From Desulfobacteraceae bacterium (lineage in GTDB: Bacteria; Desulfobacterota; Desulfobacteria; Desulfobacterales; UBA11574), in assembly GCA_029857875.1 (NCBI GenBank), contig JAOUGB010000061.1:1-9261 (forward strand): 9,261 bases of DNA, read 5' to 3'. The notes under the pieces are model-generated. The model did no database searches, had not been told where the DNA came from, and saw only the letters and a list, made by a program, of their open reading frames with translations. The position numbers were made by a program, and so were the translations under genes. Positions within the stretch are counted from its first letter, which is position 1; each line of letters begins with the position of its first letter. Of this stretch, positions 1-5,345 are shown piece by piece.

Positions 1-466
1 AAGAACAGGAATCAATCTTTGAAAAATCAATAGGTTTGCCATACAATCTTTAATTTCTTTTAAAGATGCGATTTCGGCATGCGCCTGTTCTTTCTAACGG
101 TCCCTAAGCCACTCAAACAGCACTCGCTTTAAAAAAAGATCATCCATTCCGCTGAGACTCAAGGATTTAGAAGAAAAACTCCCCGAGGGCGCAATTACAT
201 ATGTATAAGATATTCATTCGCGGTGATGAGAGAGTTATCGATGAACTATCAGGGTGATAGGGATATAGATGCCATATGGTAAGGTTTGTGAACGTTCTGC
301 ACGAATGTCCCCCCGAACGACTTTTTAGGCTCCGATATTCACACGTCTTTTGGCTTTTTCAGGCCTTAAAACAGAGCTTATTATGGGCGTAAAATATGCT
401 GAGATAATTGAAACTTATCTGTTCAATGATTATCTTTAAATAAAGAAAAAGATAGAATAAAGCTGA
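1..466. other. Gene-poor stretch with possible decayed coding on the minus strand
   Basis: No convincing gene is seen. On the minus strand, one frame is open from about 213 down to the left window edge except for a single TAG at 94-96. Its conceptual peptide contains runs such as SGMDDLFLKRVLFEWLRDR before the stop and KEQAHAEIASLKEIKDC after it. The composition is protein-like, but I do not recognise a family and it may be chance. A 9-bp inverted pair, AAGAACAGG at 1-9 and CCTGTTCTT at 84-92, sits at the very edge. A plus-strand 18-codon ORF beginning near 383 (MGVKYAEIIETYLFNDYL) has no ribosome binding site and is not called. Positions 287-306 carry one arm of a distant inverted repeat whose partner is near 933-952. 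Confidence 0.3.
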
Positions 467-547
467 ATGAATAACGAATCTGTTGAAATTTATGCCTGTG
501 TACGGATGATTATCAGATACTCAATAGTAAAATGTATAAAATACAGG

Positions 548-869
548 GCTATCGGCTGGAATAAAGCCAAATATGTGGATGTCCGGGGGGATATCCAACA
601 ACTGCCGACTCAGCTTCAAGCGGGAGTCTGGAGTAAAAATTTAAAAGATAAATTGCGCTATGGAATTTCTTTTAAGAAAACTCATTCGGGATGTAACCTG
701 GTTTTACGATCAATATTACATGGGGGATCCTTATGTTAGATGCCTCCATTTGGTGTTTCTTGAAGAGATGTTCAATCCGGAAAGATTTAAGAATACGGCA
801 AATCTAGCGGCAGAGAGAGTTGCTTTTCTGACCGAAGTACAGGAAGAAGTTGATAAAACAATTTATTAA
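548..869 (+). pseudogene. Unrecognised short coding-like region split across two frames
   Basis: Two overlapping plus-strand frames look coding. The first is open 467-739 and reads AKYVDVRGDIQQLPTQLQAG near its middle. The second is open from 645 and contains an ATG at 660 through a stop at 867-869; it reads RDVTWFYDQYYMGDPYVRCL and then AAERVAFLTEVQEEVDKTIY. The protein-like character passes from the first frame to the second at about 645-690, near a T-rich run. This is what a single decayed gene with one frameshift would give. Neither the ATG at 467 nor the one at 660 has a good Shine-Dalgarno sequence. I do not recognise the family. It could instead be a genuine 69-aa protein (660-869) or non-coding sequence. 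Confidence 0.3.
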
Positions 870-995
870 TTGGTTGGATGGAAATAGTCTGTTTCAGGCC
901 TAATGTATGATGCCTTGCCTATCACGTTTAACGTTCGTTCAGAATGTTCACGACTCTAAATCTATGTTATCTATATCCTGTTTGCTCCCTACCGA

Positions 996-1049
996 ACCCA
1001 AAATTTTAGGTTTAAATCAATAATCAGCTAAAGTTAGAGTTCTTCTTAC
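996..1049 (+). repeat. Dispersed ~54-bp repeat, copy 1
   Basis: This stretch is closely matched at 7176-7230 in the same orientation. Shared blocks are ACCCAAAATT at the left, GTTTAA, then CAGCTA, and a terminal TTAGAGTTCTTCTTAC, with one single-base indel. The two copies lie 6.2 kb apart in otherwise unrelated intergenic DNA, which implies a dispersed repeat family. Function is unknown. Here it sits just upstream of the hairpin and short-repeat cluster that precedes the IS110 element. Confidence 0.75.
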
Positions 1050-1062
1050 ATTTATTTCGTCA

Positions 1063-1088
1063 TAAAAAACCTGGTCCTCTGGGCCAGG
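1063..1088 (-). terminator. Rho-independent terminator-like hairpin
   Basis: Read on the minus strand, the stem CCTGG/CCAGG (extended by a GG/CC step past one bulged base) closes a four-base loop and is followed directly by six T residues (the A run at 1064-1069). That is the canonical layout of an intrinsic terminator. No intact minus-strand gene lies immediately upstream, so it may be a relic or part of a mobile repeat. A near-identical hairpin without a T tract occurs at 1297-1315. Confidence 0.5.
1070..1088. repeat. CCTGG/CCAGG hairpin repeat, copy 1
   Basis: This 19-bp hairpin matches 1297-1315 at 18 of 19 positions in direct orientation; only one loop base differs (C versus T). The two copies bracket the AAGTG short-repeat arrays, which suggests the 1063-1315 segment is one composite repeat unit. 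Confidence 0.65.
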
Positions 1089-1131
1089 TCAGAGTTCTCT
1101 GGCTCTGCCAAAAGAATTGATGCAAGAGTTT

Positions 1132-1168
1132 GAAGTGAACTAAAGTTTAAAGTGAGCTAAAGTTAAGG
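1132..1168 (+). repeat. AAGTG-type short repeat array, left arm
   Basis: Four AAGT cores follow one another at spacings of about 10, 7 and 10 bases, in the form AAGTGAACTA, AAGTTTA, AAGTGAGCTA, AAGTT. An array of the same motif in the opposite orientation lies at 1215-1250, and the 46-bp spacer between them contains the near-palindromic GGAGCGAAGCGACTCC. The whole 1132-1250 segment therefore forms a large imperfect inverted repeat. Tandem TGA/CTAAAG motifs like these could be protein-binding or recombination sites; the function is unknown. Confidence 0.6.
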
Positions 1169-1214
1169 AATTCTATCAATTATATAAAATCAGCGGAGCG
1201 AAGCGACTCCATAA

Positions 1215-1250
1215 TTTTAGGCACTTTAGATCACTTTAGGCACTTTTAAC
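1215..1250 (-). repeat. AAGTG-type short repeat array, right arm
   Basis: Read on the minus strand this gives AAGTGCCTA, AAGTGATCTA, AAGTGCCTAA, the same family of motifs as the left array at 1132-1168 but inverted. Core spacing is 9-10 bases. Together the two arrays frame a short spacer, as a cassette site or a deleted insert might. Confidence 0.6.
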
Positions 1251-1296
1251 TTGTCTGGCTTTCAGGGAAACAGCCCCTTTTAGGGGTTAACCAAAG

Positions 1297-1315
1297 CCTG
1301 GTCCTTTGGGCCAGG
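1297..1315. repeat. CCTGG/CCAGG hairpin repeat, copy 2
   Basis: This is the second copy of the 19-bp hairpin at 1070-1088. It is preceded by another small stem, CCCC/GGGG, at 1274-1286. Neither strand has a long T run directly after it, so it is not called as a terminator. Confidence 0.6.
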
Positions 1316-1320
1316 ATTCT

Positions 1321-1483
1321 TTACTCAAATACTTATGGTGGTCTGATATTCATATAAAGGGCATCATAGCATAAGATAAAGTTTTCTGATGTGACAGCCA
1401 GAAAGAAAGACACCTCCCTATCGATAGCAATTAATGCTATGGAACCAGTTAACTTTTAACTTAATGGATCTAGGAAATGTCCA
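1321..1483 (+). ncRNA. Candidate 5' non-coding end / bridge-RNA region of the IS110 element
   Basis: IS110-family elements are known (IS621) to express a structured bridge RNA from the non-coding end next to the recombinase gene. Here the 160 bases upstream of the transposase start lack an ORF and contain a clean stem-loop, ATAGCA/TGCTAT with a five-base loop, at 1424-1440. A longer-range CATCA/TGATG pairing is possible around 1363-1391. I can see folding potential only. The target- and donor-recognition loops, the exact RNA ends and the element boundary cannot be assigned by eye, and the transposase is broken, so any RNA is probably a relic. Confidence 0.3.
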
Positions 1484-2498
1484 ATGAAAACATACGCTGG
1501 TATTGATCTACATTCAAGTAATAATTTTATTGCCGTTATTGACGCTAAAGACAACAGGCTCTACAGCAAGCGGCATCCTAATCGGATGCAGGATATCCTT
1601 AAGGTATTAGGCAAATTCAAAGCCACGCTGCAGGGCGTTGTGGTTGAGTCCAACTATAACTGGTACTGGCTGGTGGACGGGTTAATGGATCATGGCTATC
1701 GGGTACATTTAGCAAACCCTTCGGCCATAAAAACTTATGAAGGTTTAAAGCACACCGACGACAAATGGGATTCTTTCTGGCTGGCGCATCTGCTGCGCTT
1801 GGGCATTTTGCCCCAGGGATATATCTACCCAAAAGAGCAGCGGCCGGTTCGAGACCTGCTGCGCAGACGTCAACTGTACGTCAGACAAAGAACCTCACAC
1901 ATTTTAAGTCTGCAAAGTATGATTACCCGCAACCGCGGTCTTAATATTGACGTCAGATTAAACGCCTCAGAGATGATTTTATCAAAAAAATGTTTGACTG
2001 CCCGCATCTGGTCTTCACTGCGCAAAAGCAGCTGGCAACCATTAGCTTTTTGGACCAGCAGATAAATGACATTGAAGCGGTGGTCAGGCCTCAAGTTCAG
2101 TTGAAACCGGAGTTTAAAAAGCTGCTTAGCATTCCGGGCATCGGAGATATTCTGGGGCTGACTATCATGAGCGAAGTGGGCGATATCAAGCGCTTTGCAA
2201 AAGCGGGTCATTATAGCTCATATTGCCGCTGCGTCAGCAGTAAAAAAATGTCCAACGGAAAGAAAAAAGGCGAAAACAACAAAAAAAAAACGGCAATCGC
2301 TATCTGAGCTGGGCCTATGTGGAAGCGGCCAATTTTTGCATTCGAAATTGCCCCGGCGCCCAACGCTTTTACCAGCGCAAACTGGCAAAAACCAATAGGG
2401 TGGTGGCTATCAAAGCGCTCAGCAACAAACTGGCCAAGGCTTCTTACTATATTATCAAAGATCGAGTGCTATTTGATGCCAAAAAGCTGTTTAGATAA
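1484..2498 (+). pseudogene. IS110-family transposase (DEDD recombinase), frameshifted
   Basis: Intact relatives catalyse RNA-guided recombination at the element's target. Starting at ATG 1484 (AGGA seven bases upstream), the first frame gives an N-terminal RuvC-like DEDD domain: D8 in AGIDLHSS, E55 in GVVVESNYNWYWLVD, and D93/D96 in KHTDDKWDSFWLAHLLRLG. The C-terminal domain lies in the next frame, with LLSIPGIGDILGLTIMSEVG at about 2126-2185. A candidate catalytic serine (MSNG, codon 2251-2253) follows. The third frame supplies NGNRYLSWAYVEAANF and ends KDRVLFDAKKLFR at TAA 2496-2498. The frame changes at about 1951-1957 and within the 10-A run 2281-2290. All parts of a normal ~340-aa IS110 protein are present in order, so decay looks recent. 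The second shift could be a homopolymer error or slippage; the first is not in a homopolymer. Confidence 0.9.
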
Positions 2499-2505
2499 TG
2501 CTTTT

Positions 2506-2574
2506 GGATGCGGCAGGGAACCACGAATGGGGGTTGGTCATAGCCAGCTGGTCTGATTGGAATCTGCCGCATCC
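2506..2574 (+). other. Large stem-loop immediately 3' of the IS110 transposase
   Basis: A perfect 11-bp inverted pair, GGATGCGGCAG at 2506-2516 and CTGCCGCATCC at 2564-2574, encloses 47 bases. The loop itself holds a CCAGCTGG palindrome. It begins seven bases after the transposase stop. It could be the right-end non-coding structure of the element (IS1111-type members carry subterminal inverted repeats and a 3' RNA) or a transcription-ending structure, although no T run follows. Confidence 0.5.
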
Positions 2575-2880
2575 CAACAAAACCGTGTCGTTTTTTGTCC
2601 TAATCCGCCTATGTCGTGAACCATTAAGGGGTTGGCTAATAACCACAGGTCTGTGACACTTCCAATTGGAATCGACATGGCACCGATGATTTTCTGGTCT
2701 GGCGCAGGCGGAAGGGGCGTTGTTTTTGACACCTGCTTGTCAAAGAACACCATCGCCTTAAACTCGATGGGTGACTGGTGCGGATAGGACCGCCGAAGGC
2801 GGCACCGCTGACCAACAAAAAAGAAATAACGGGTGCGGAGCAGGCCATAAGGCCACACGGTGCTGTTGTGAACATATTGG

Positions 2881-2916
2881 TTGATGGATTCGAAAGAGCT
2901 CTTTCGAATCCATCAA
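2881..2916. repeat. Perfect 36-bp palindrome
   Basis: The half-site TTGATGGATTCGAAAGAG is followed with no spacer by its exact reverse complement, centred on GAGCTC. The symmetry ends cleanly on both sides (G on each flank). A perfect palindrome without a loop is unusual. It may be a head-to-head junction of two element ends, the relic of an inverted duplication, or a dimeric protein-binding site. Confidence 0.85.
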
Positions 2917-2959
2917 GGCTCAAGCGAAAAAATGTATTTTTTTTGCAGGCAGAGGTGTT

Positions 2960-3235
2960 TTTTCTCTTGACCCGCCCTTTAATGGGCGACCCCCGATCTA
3001 ATCGGCTCCTCCCATCTCTGGTTGACCATATCGCTAAAACCGAACTGCACAACCCCTTTGCTCCATCTCCATTACAGAGACTTCATCACTACTGCGAGTT
3101 GTTCCGCCCCCCTGTCCCGCACCGGTACTCTCGCGCTTGGGGGGACTCCACTTGCTTTTATCCCTAAGGCTCAACACCTTGGCTCTTTAACAGCGCAGCT
3201 TGAGACTGTTATATATTTTTTCAAGATTTTGGCTT
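2960..3235 (-). mobile_element. Possible group II intron RNA remnant (D1-D4 part, no reverse transcriptase)
   Basis: Read on the minus strand, this G-rich segment contains blocks that resemble the region upstream of the reverse-transcriptase gene in bacterial group II introns. The blocks are AAGGTGTTGAGCCTTA at about 3163-3178, GTGGAGTCCCCCC, GTACCGGTGCGGGACA, AACTCGCAGTAGTGATGAAG, and GGAGATGGAGCAAAGGGG at about 3054-3071. The small downstream reading MVNQRWEEPI is also typical of the leader before such proteins. No reverse transcriptase, domain V or 3' end is visible downstream (2500-2960), so only a fragment could remain. The resemblance is from memory and has not been checked by alignment. 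The GAF gene stop lies at the upstream edge. Confidence 0.35.
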
Positions 3236-3238
3236 GGG

Positions 3239-3796
3239 CTAGGTTTTCTTGGCCTTAACTTCCCTCAACGTTTTCAGGACATCAATGCTGCTCTTTAATC
3301 CTTTAGTGTGCCTAGCCATATTTATAGCCACTCCGGCTAGTTGGGCCAGGGCCTGGACAAAATTTACATCTTCCAGCGTGAACTCCCAGGGTTCGGAAGT
3401 ATAGACACGCATAGCCCCTATCACAATACCGCCGGCCACAATTGGTACCGAGAGGAGAGAAGCAATTCCTTCTTTCTGGGCTTCATCGGGGTATTGAATT
3501 CTAGGGTCATCCATAACATCATAGATCGCCACCGGTCCCTCCTCCAGCGATTGAGCAATGGAGCGCAATGCACTTAGTGGGCCTTTATTTATATACTCAT
3601 CACTCAACCCGTATGAAGCAGCCAACTCCAGTTCATTGGTTTTACGATTGATCAGGAACAAAGAACATCCCTTGGCATCAAAAAATGTTTTGATGCTTTC
3701 TACCGTCATCAGAGCAACTTCTTCCGTTTCCCTGGAATGAGAGATTGCTTCAGTAACCTTAAGCAATGTTTCATAATTCATAATCTTTTTTTTCAT
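3239..3796 (-). CDS. GAF domain-containing protein
   Basis: This 185-aa soluble protein consists almost entirely of one GAF domain (about residues 20-160), a small-ligand or protein-interaction sensor fold. Visible family marks are the N-terminal helix LLKVTEAISHSRETEEVALM, the core strand CSLFLINRKTNELELAASYG (44-63), the central GPVAIYDVMDDPRI (87-100), SLLSVPIVAGGIVIGAMRVY (113-132), and the closing helix FVQALAQLAGVAINMA (146-161). A basic tail follows. No NKFDE motif of cyclic-nucleotide-binding GAF domains and no output domain are present, so the ligand is unknown and it presumably acts through a partner. The start at 3796 is preferred over an in-frame ATG at 3841 because GGAGGAG sits six to seven bases upstream of it. 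The stop is TAG at 3239-3241. It stands alone, with a long upstream gap. Confidence 0.88.
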   Translation of the reverse strand: MKKKIMNYETLLKVTEAISHSRETEEVALMTVESIKTFFDAKGCSLFLINRKTNELELAASYGLSDEYINKGPLSALRSIAQSLEEGPVAIYDVMDDPRIQYPDEAQKEGIASLLSVPIVAGGIVIGAMRVYTSEPWEFTLEDVNFVQALAQLAGVAINMARHTKGLKSSIDVLKTLREVKAKKT

Positions 3797-4403
3797 AGCA
3801 TTCTCCTCCTCTATTAAAATTGATGGCTTAGACACTGGCAACGTTATCTAAATTTACGATACAATATCCACTTTTTAAAAACTTAGAGATATGCAACGCC
3901 CAACAGGATATACAGCGTCCTACTATGAGCAAGGTATGCACATTTTAATTTGTCCCTTCATAGATTAACCTGCTGAATAGAGGTTAGCCGATTGAAGTGG
4001 CTGAAAATAATCTGGTGAAGGCTTTTGAACGACATCTTATATATATTGATTTATCAGCAAAAGCTATGCCAATCGGAGAGCAACGATTAAGTTAGTATAA
4101 CAGCTTCTTTTAATTAGAATTGTCGAGGTGATGATACGTTTTGAGAAAAGAATAAAGGGATGCAGATGTCAGTATTTTTTACAAAATGTAAAATACCTGA
4201 AAGTACCGAGCAATCTATCACGTGAATAACAAATTACTATTCGGAGCAGATAGATGCACTCGGCACTTCAAAAAAGTGTGCATTGATCTGATATTTCTCG
4301 GAATAATTCCTTTACCAAATTTGAACACTTATAGCCGGATTCTTCAAAACCGGTCGTTCCATACGACTATCCATGTTCAAAATCAATTAACACCATCCGA
4401 CTT
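3797..4403. other. AT-rich non-coding stretch with structured core
   Basis: About 600 bases separate the GAF gene from the next gene. The GAF ribosome binding site lies at 3802-3810. Plus-strand frames are short; one peptide ending in AENNLVKAFERHLIYIDLSA (about 3990-4092) looks protein-like but lacks a start signal and is not called. Two adjacent hairpins occur at 4169-4200 and 4201-4268, followed by smaller palindromes (GGAATAATTCC near 4300, CCGG/CCGG near 4335-4352). The GAF promoter presumably lies in the left part, but I see no strong -35/-10 pair. Confidence 0.4.
4169..4268. other. Two back-to-back hairpins (possible ncRNA or repeat element)
   Basis: The first hairpin (4169-4200) pairs TCAGTATTTT and ACA with TGTAAAATAC and CTGA around a three-base AAA loop, with small bulges. 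The second (4201-4268) begins at the very next base. It pairs AAGTACCGAG with CTCGGCACTT (one mismatch), then ATCTATC with GATAGAT, then GAATA with TATTC, leaving a loop of about nine bases. Long paired arms in non-coding DNA suggest a folded transcript or a palindromic mobile repeat. A clear promoter or T-rich terminator tail is not seen. Confidence 0.5.
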
Positions 4404-4673
4404 CTAACTTAATAGTCCATTCATTTCAAGGTATTCCATGATTTTATTCTCAACCGTATCTTCAATCGCTTTTTTCAAACTATACCGGTTCAGATTTGGG
4501 TAGTGTTTTTCAAGGATCTTGTCATTGTAAAGGATTTCTTTAGAGAGAGTGTCGGGAACAAAGACGCCTTTTTTAACCTCAAATTCAAATTTAACCCTGA
4601 TCGGAATTTTTACCAGCTCGAATCCCATATCGATTGTATGATATATGACTTTTTTCTCAATCAACCAAACCAT
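4404..4673 (-). CDS. Hypothetical 89-aa protein
   Basis: I do not recognise this family. The product is a small, soluble, charged protein without signal peptide or membrane segment. The N-terminal half reads as strands (DMGFELVKIPIRVKFEFEVK, 15-34) followed by GVFVPDTLSKEIL. The C-terminal half is helical (YSLKKAIEDTVENKIMEYLE, 64-83). The ATG at 4671-4673 has a weak AAGAAGG about 11-12 bases upstream and lies inside the palindrome AAACCATTGGTTT, which could be an operator. It follows, on the same strand, the sigma-54 regulator remnant about 80 bases away. The coding-like composition supports a real gene, but there is no functional clue. Confidence 0.55.
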   Translation of the reverse strand: MVWLIEKKVIYHTIDMGFELVKIPIRVKFEFEVKKGVFVPDTLSKEILYNDKILEKHYPNLNRYSLKKAIEDTVENKIMEYLEMNGLLS

Positions 4674-4679
4674 TGGTTT
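4667..4679. promoter_or_regulatory. Palindrome over the start of the 89-aa gene
   Basis: AAACCATTGGTTT is a 6-bp inverted repeat around one central base and covers the start codon of the minus-strand gene ending at 4404. A direct repeat, GTTTAAAATT, occurs on its right at about 4676 and 4696. These could be repressor or activator sites; this is inferred from symmetry and position only. Confidence 0.25.
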
Positions 4680-4753
4680 AAAATTACCTTCTTAGTTTAA
4701 AATTCGCATTATCAATCTGAAGATATCATGGCTATCTGTAAAGGTTTTAGGTT

Positions 4754-5185
4754 TTAAAGCTTAAGGGGTATATCGTATTTTTTCATCTTTTTGTATAGCA
4801 AGATGCGGTGTATTCCCAGCATCCTGGCGGCTTTGGCCTTGTTTTTGCTTTCTTTCAGGGCATAGTGAATGGTTTCTTTTTCCGTCCTGGCCTGCAAGTC
4901 TTTTAATGATGACCGATTCTGTTCAGAGGATTCCTTGTGGTTGCGATACAGATAAAAGAGGAGATCCTAAAGGTGGATGGTACTGCTTTCATGGGCCGAC
5001 ATTGTCCGTTCAAGCACATTGGACAATTCGCGTACATTTCCTGGCCATTCGTGATTTTTCAAAACCGTTTCTGCCTCCTTATCCAGTTTTACTTCAAGGA
5101 TATTCGCTTCCACGGCCATTTGTTTGAGCATCCATTGGGCGGTCATTTGGGGTCGGGCCACAGTATCCAACCTTAATATCGGCAA
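4754..5185 (-). pseudogene. Sigma-54-dependent transcriptional regulator, C-terminal remnant
   Basis: Intact members are AAA+ activators of sigma-54 RNA polymerase. Only the end of the AAA+ domain remains, with the hallmark NHEWPGNVRELSNVLERTMSA. It is interrupted by an in-frame TAG at 4967-4969. The same frame then continues through a linker into a Fis-type helix-turn-helix, ETIHYALKESKNKAKAARML followed by GIHRILLYKKMKKYDIP, ending at TAA 4754-4756. The Walker motifs, the GAFTGA loop and any receiver domain are absent; homology fades near 5170-5200, where a repeat and the MITE-like element begin. Upstream residues FILHLPILR resemble the family's HLPPLRER motif, but the same DNA recurs at 7047-7078, so this may be coincidence. 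Truncation plus the stop indicates a dead gene. Confidence 0.85.
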
Positions 5186-5202
5186 ATGAAGAATAAAATA
5201 GG
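5171..5202 (+). repeat. 32-bp dispersed repeat, copy 1 (left flank of the MITE-like element)
   Basis: This stretch matches 7047-7078 at 27 of 32 positions, including GCAAATGAAGAA and AAAATAGG. It directly precedes the left end of the 140-bp element. The copy at 7047 continues into the element's right-flank sequence instead. Confidence 0.7.
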
Positions 5203-5205
5203 CTT

Positions 5206-5345
5206 GAACCTATCTCAAAAATAAGATTAGGGTTCAGGGCAAGGCGCGAAACGGTGAAAAAGCGGAGCATACACGTAGTATGTGAGTATTTTGAATCGTT
5301 TCGCAACGCTGCCATGGGCACTTAGATTGTTTTTGAGATAGGTTC
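5206..5345. mobile_element. MITE-like 140-bp palindromic element
   Basis: Perfect 16-bp terminal inverted repeats, GAACCTATCTCAAAAA at 5206-5221 and its complement at 5330-5345, bound a second nested palindrome: GCGAAACG (5246-5253) with CGTTTCGC (5297-5304), centred on CATAC-ACGTA-GTATG. No ORF of note is inside. Size, termini and secondary structure fit a miniature inverted-repeat element or a REP-type hairpin. No target duplication is evident. Its right end coincides with the first base of the AKR stop codon, so it could supply the 3' end structure of that transcript, and its left end abuts the truncated regulator. Confidence 0.75.

Larger units (their letters stand above)
1321..2580 (+). 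mobile_element. Decayed IS110-family insertion sequence (approximate limits)
   Basis: The element is defined by the frameshifted transposase at 1484-2498 plus flanking non-coding DNA. IS110 elements usually lack long terminal inverted repeats and target duplications, so the ends cannot be placed from one copy. I set the left limit after the hairpin repeat at 1315 and the right limit after the inverted pair that follows the stop codon. Both limits are uncertain by roughly 100 bases. Confidence 0.55.
2581..3238. other. Gene-free stretch with many hairpins
   Basis: No supported gene is present. Frames are open on both strands at 2538-3052, but no family is recognisable in them. Structural elements include a TTCCAATTGGAA palindrome at 2660-2671, a CCGCC/GGCGG hairpin at 2790-2802, a perfect 36-bp palindrome at 2881-2916, and a CGCCC/GGGCG hairpin at 2973-2988. 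The right half resembles group II intron RNA on the minus strand and is described separately. The stretch fills the gap between the IS110 element and the GAF gene and is best read as decayed mobile DNA. Confidence 0.5.

Noticed and set aside
1132..1250. CRISPR array
   Set aside because: The AAGTG motifs are only 7-10 bases apart, lack uniform spacers and occur in opposed orientation; no cas genes are present.
2538..3052. Long open frames on both strands (106-138 codons) between the IS110 relic and the GAF gene
   Set aside because: Several frames are open at once on both strands, no family motif is visible, none has a convincing ribosome binding site, and they run through the IS right-end hairpin and the palindrome.
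3797..3841. Upstream start for the GAF protein at 3841 (15 extra residues)
   Set aside because: The extra codons include the strong GGAGGAG ribosome binding site that serves the ATG at 3796, so they are not likely to be translated.
4967..4969. Pyrrolysine codon in the sigma-54 regulator
   Set aside because: The gene lacks its N-terminal and catalytic parts, and TAG ends two intact genes in the window; a nonsense mutation is simpler.
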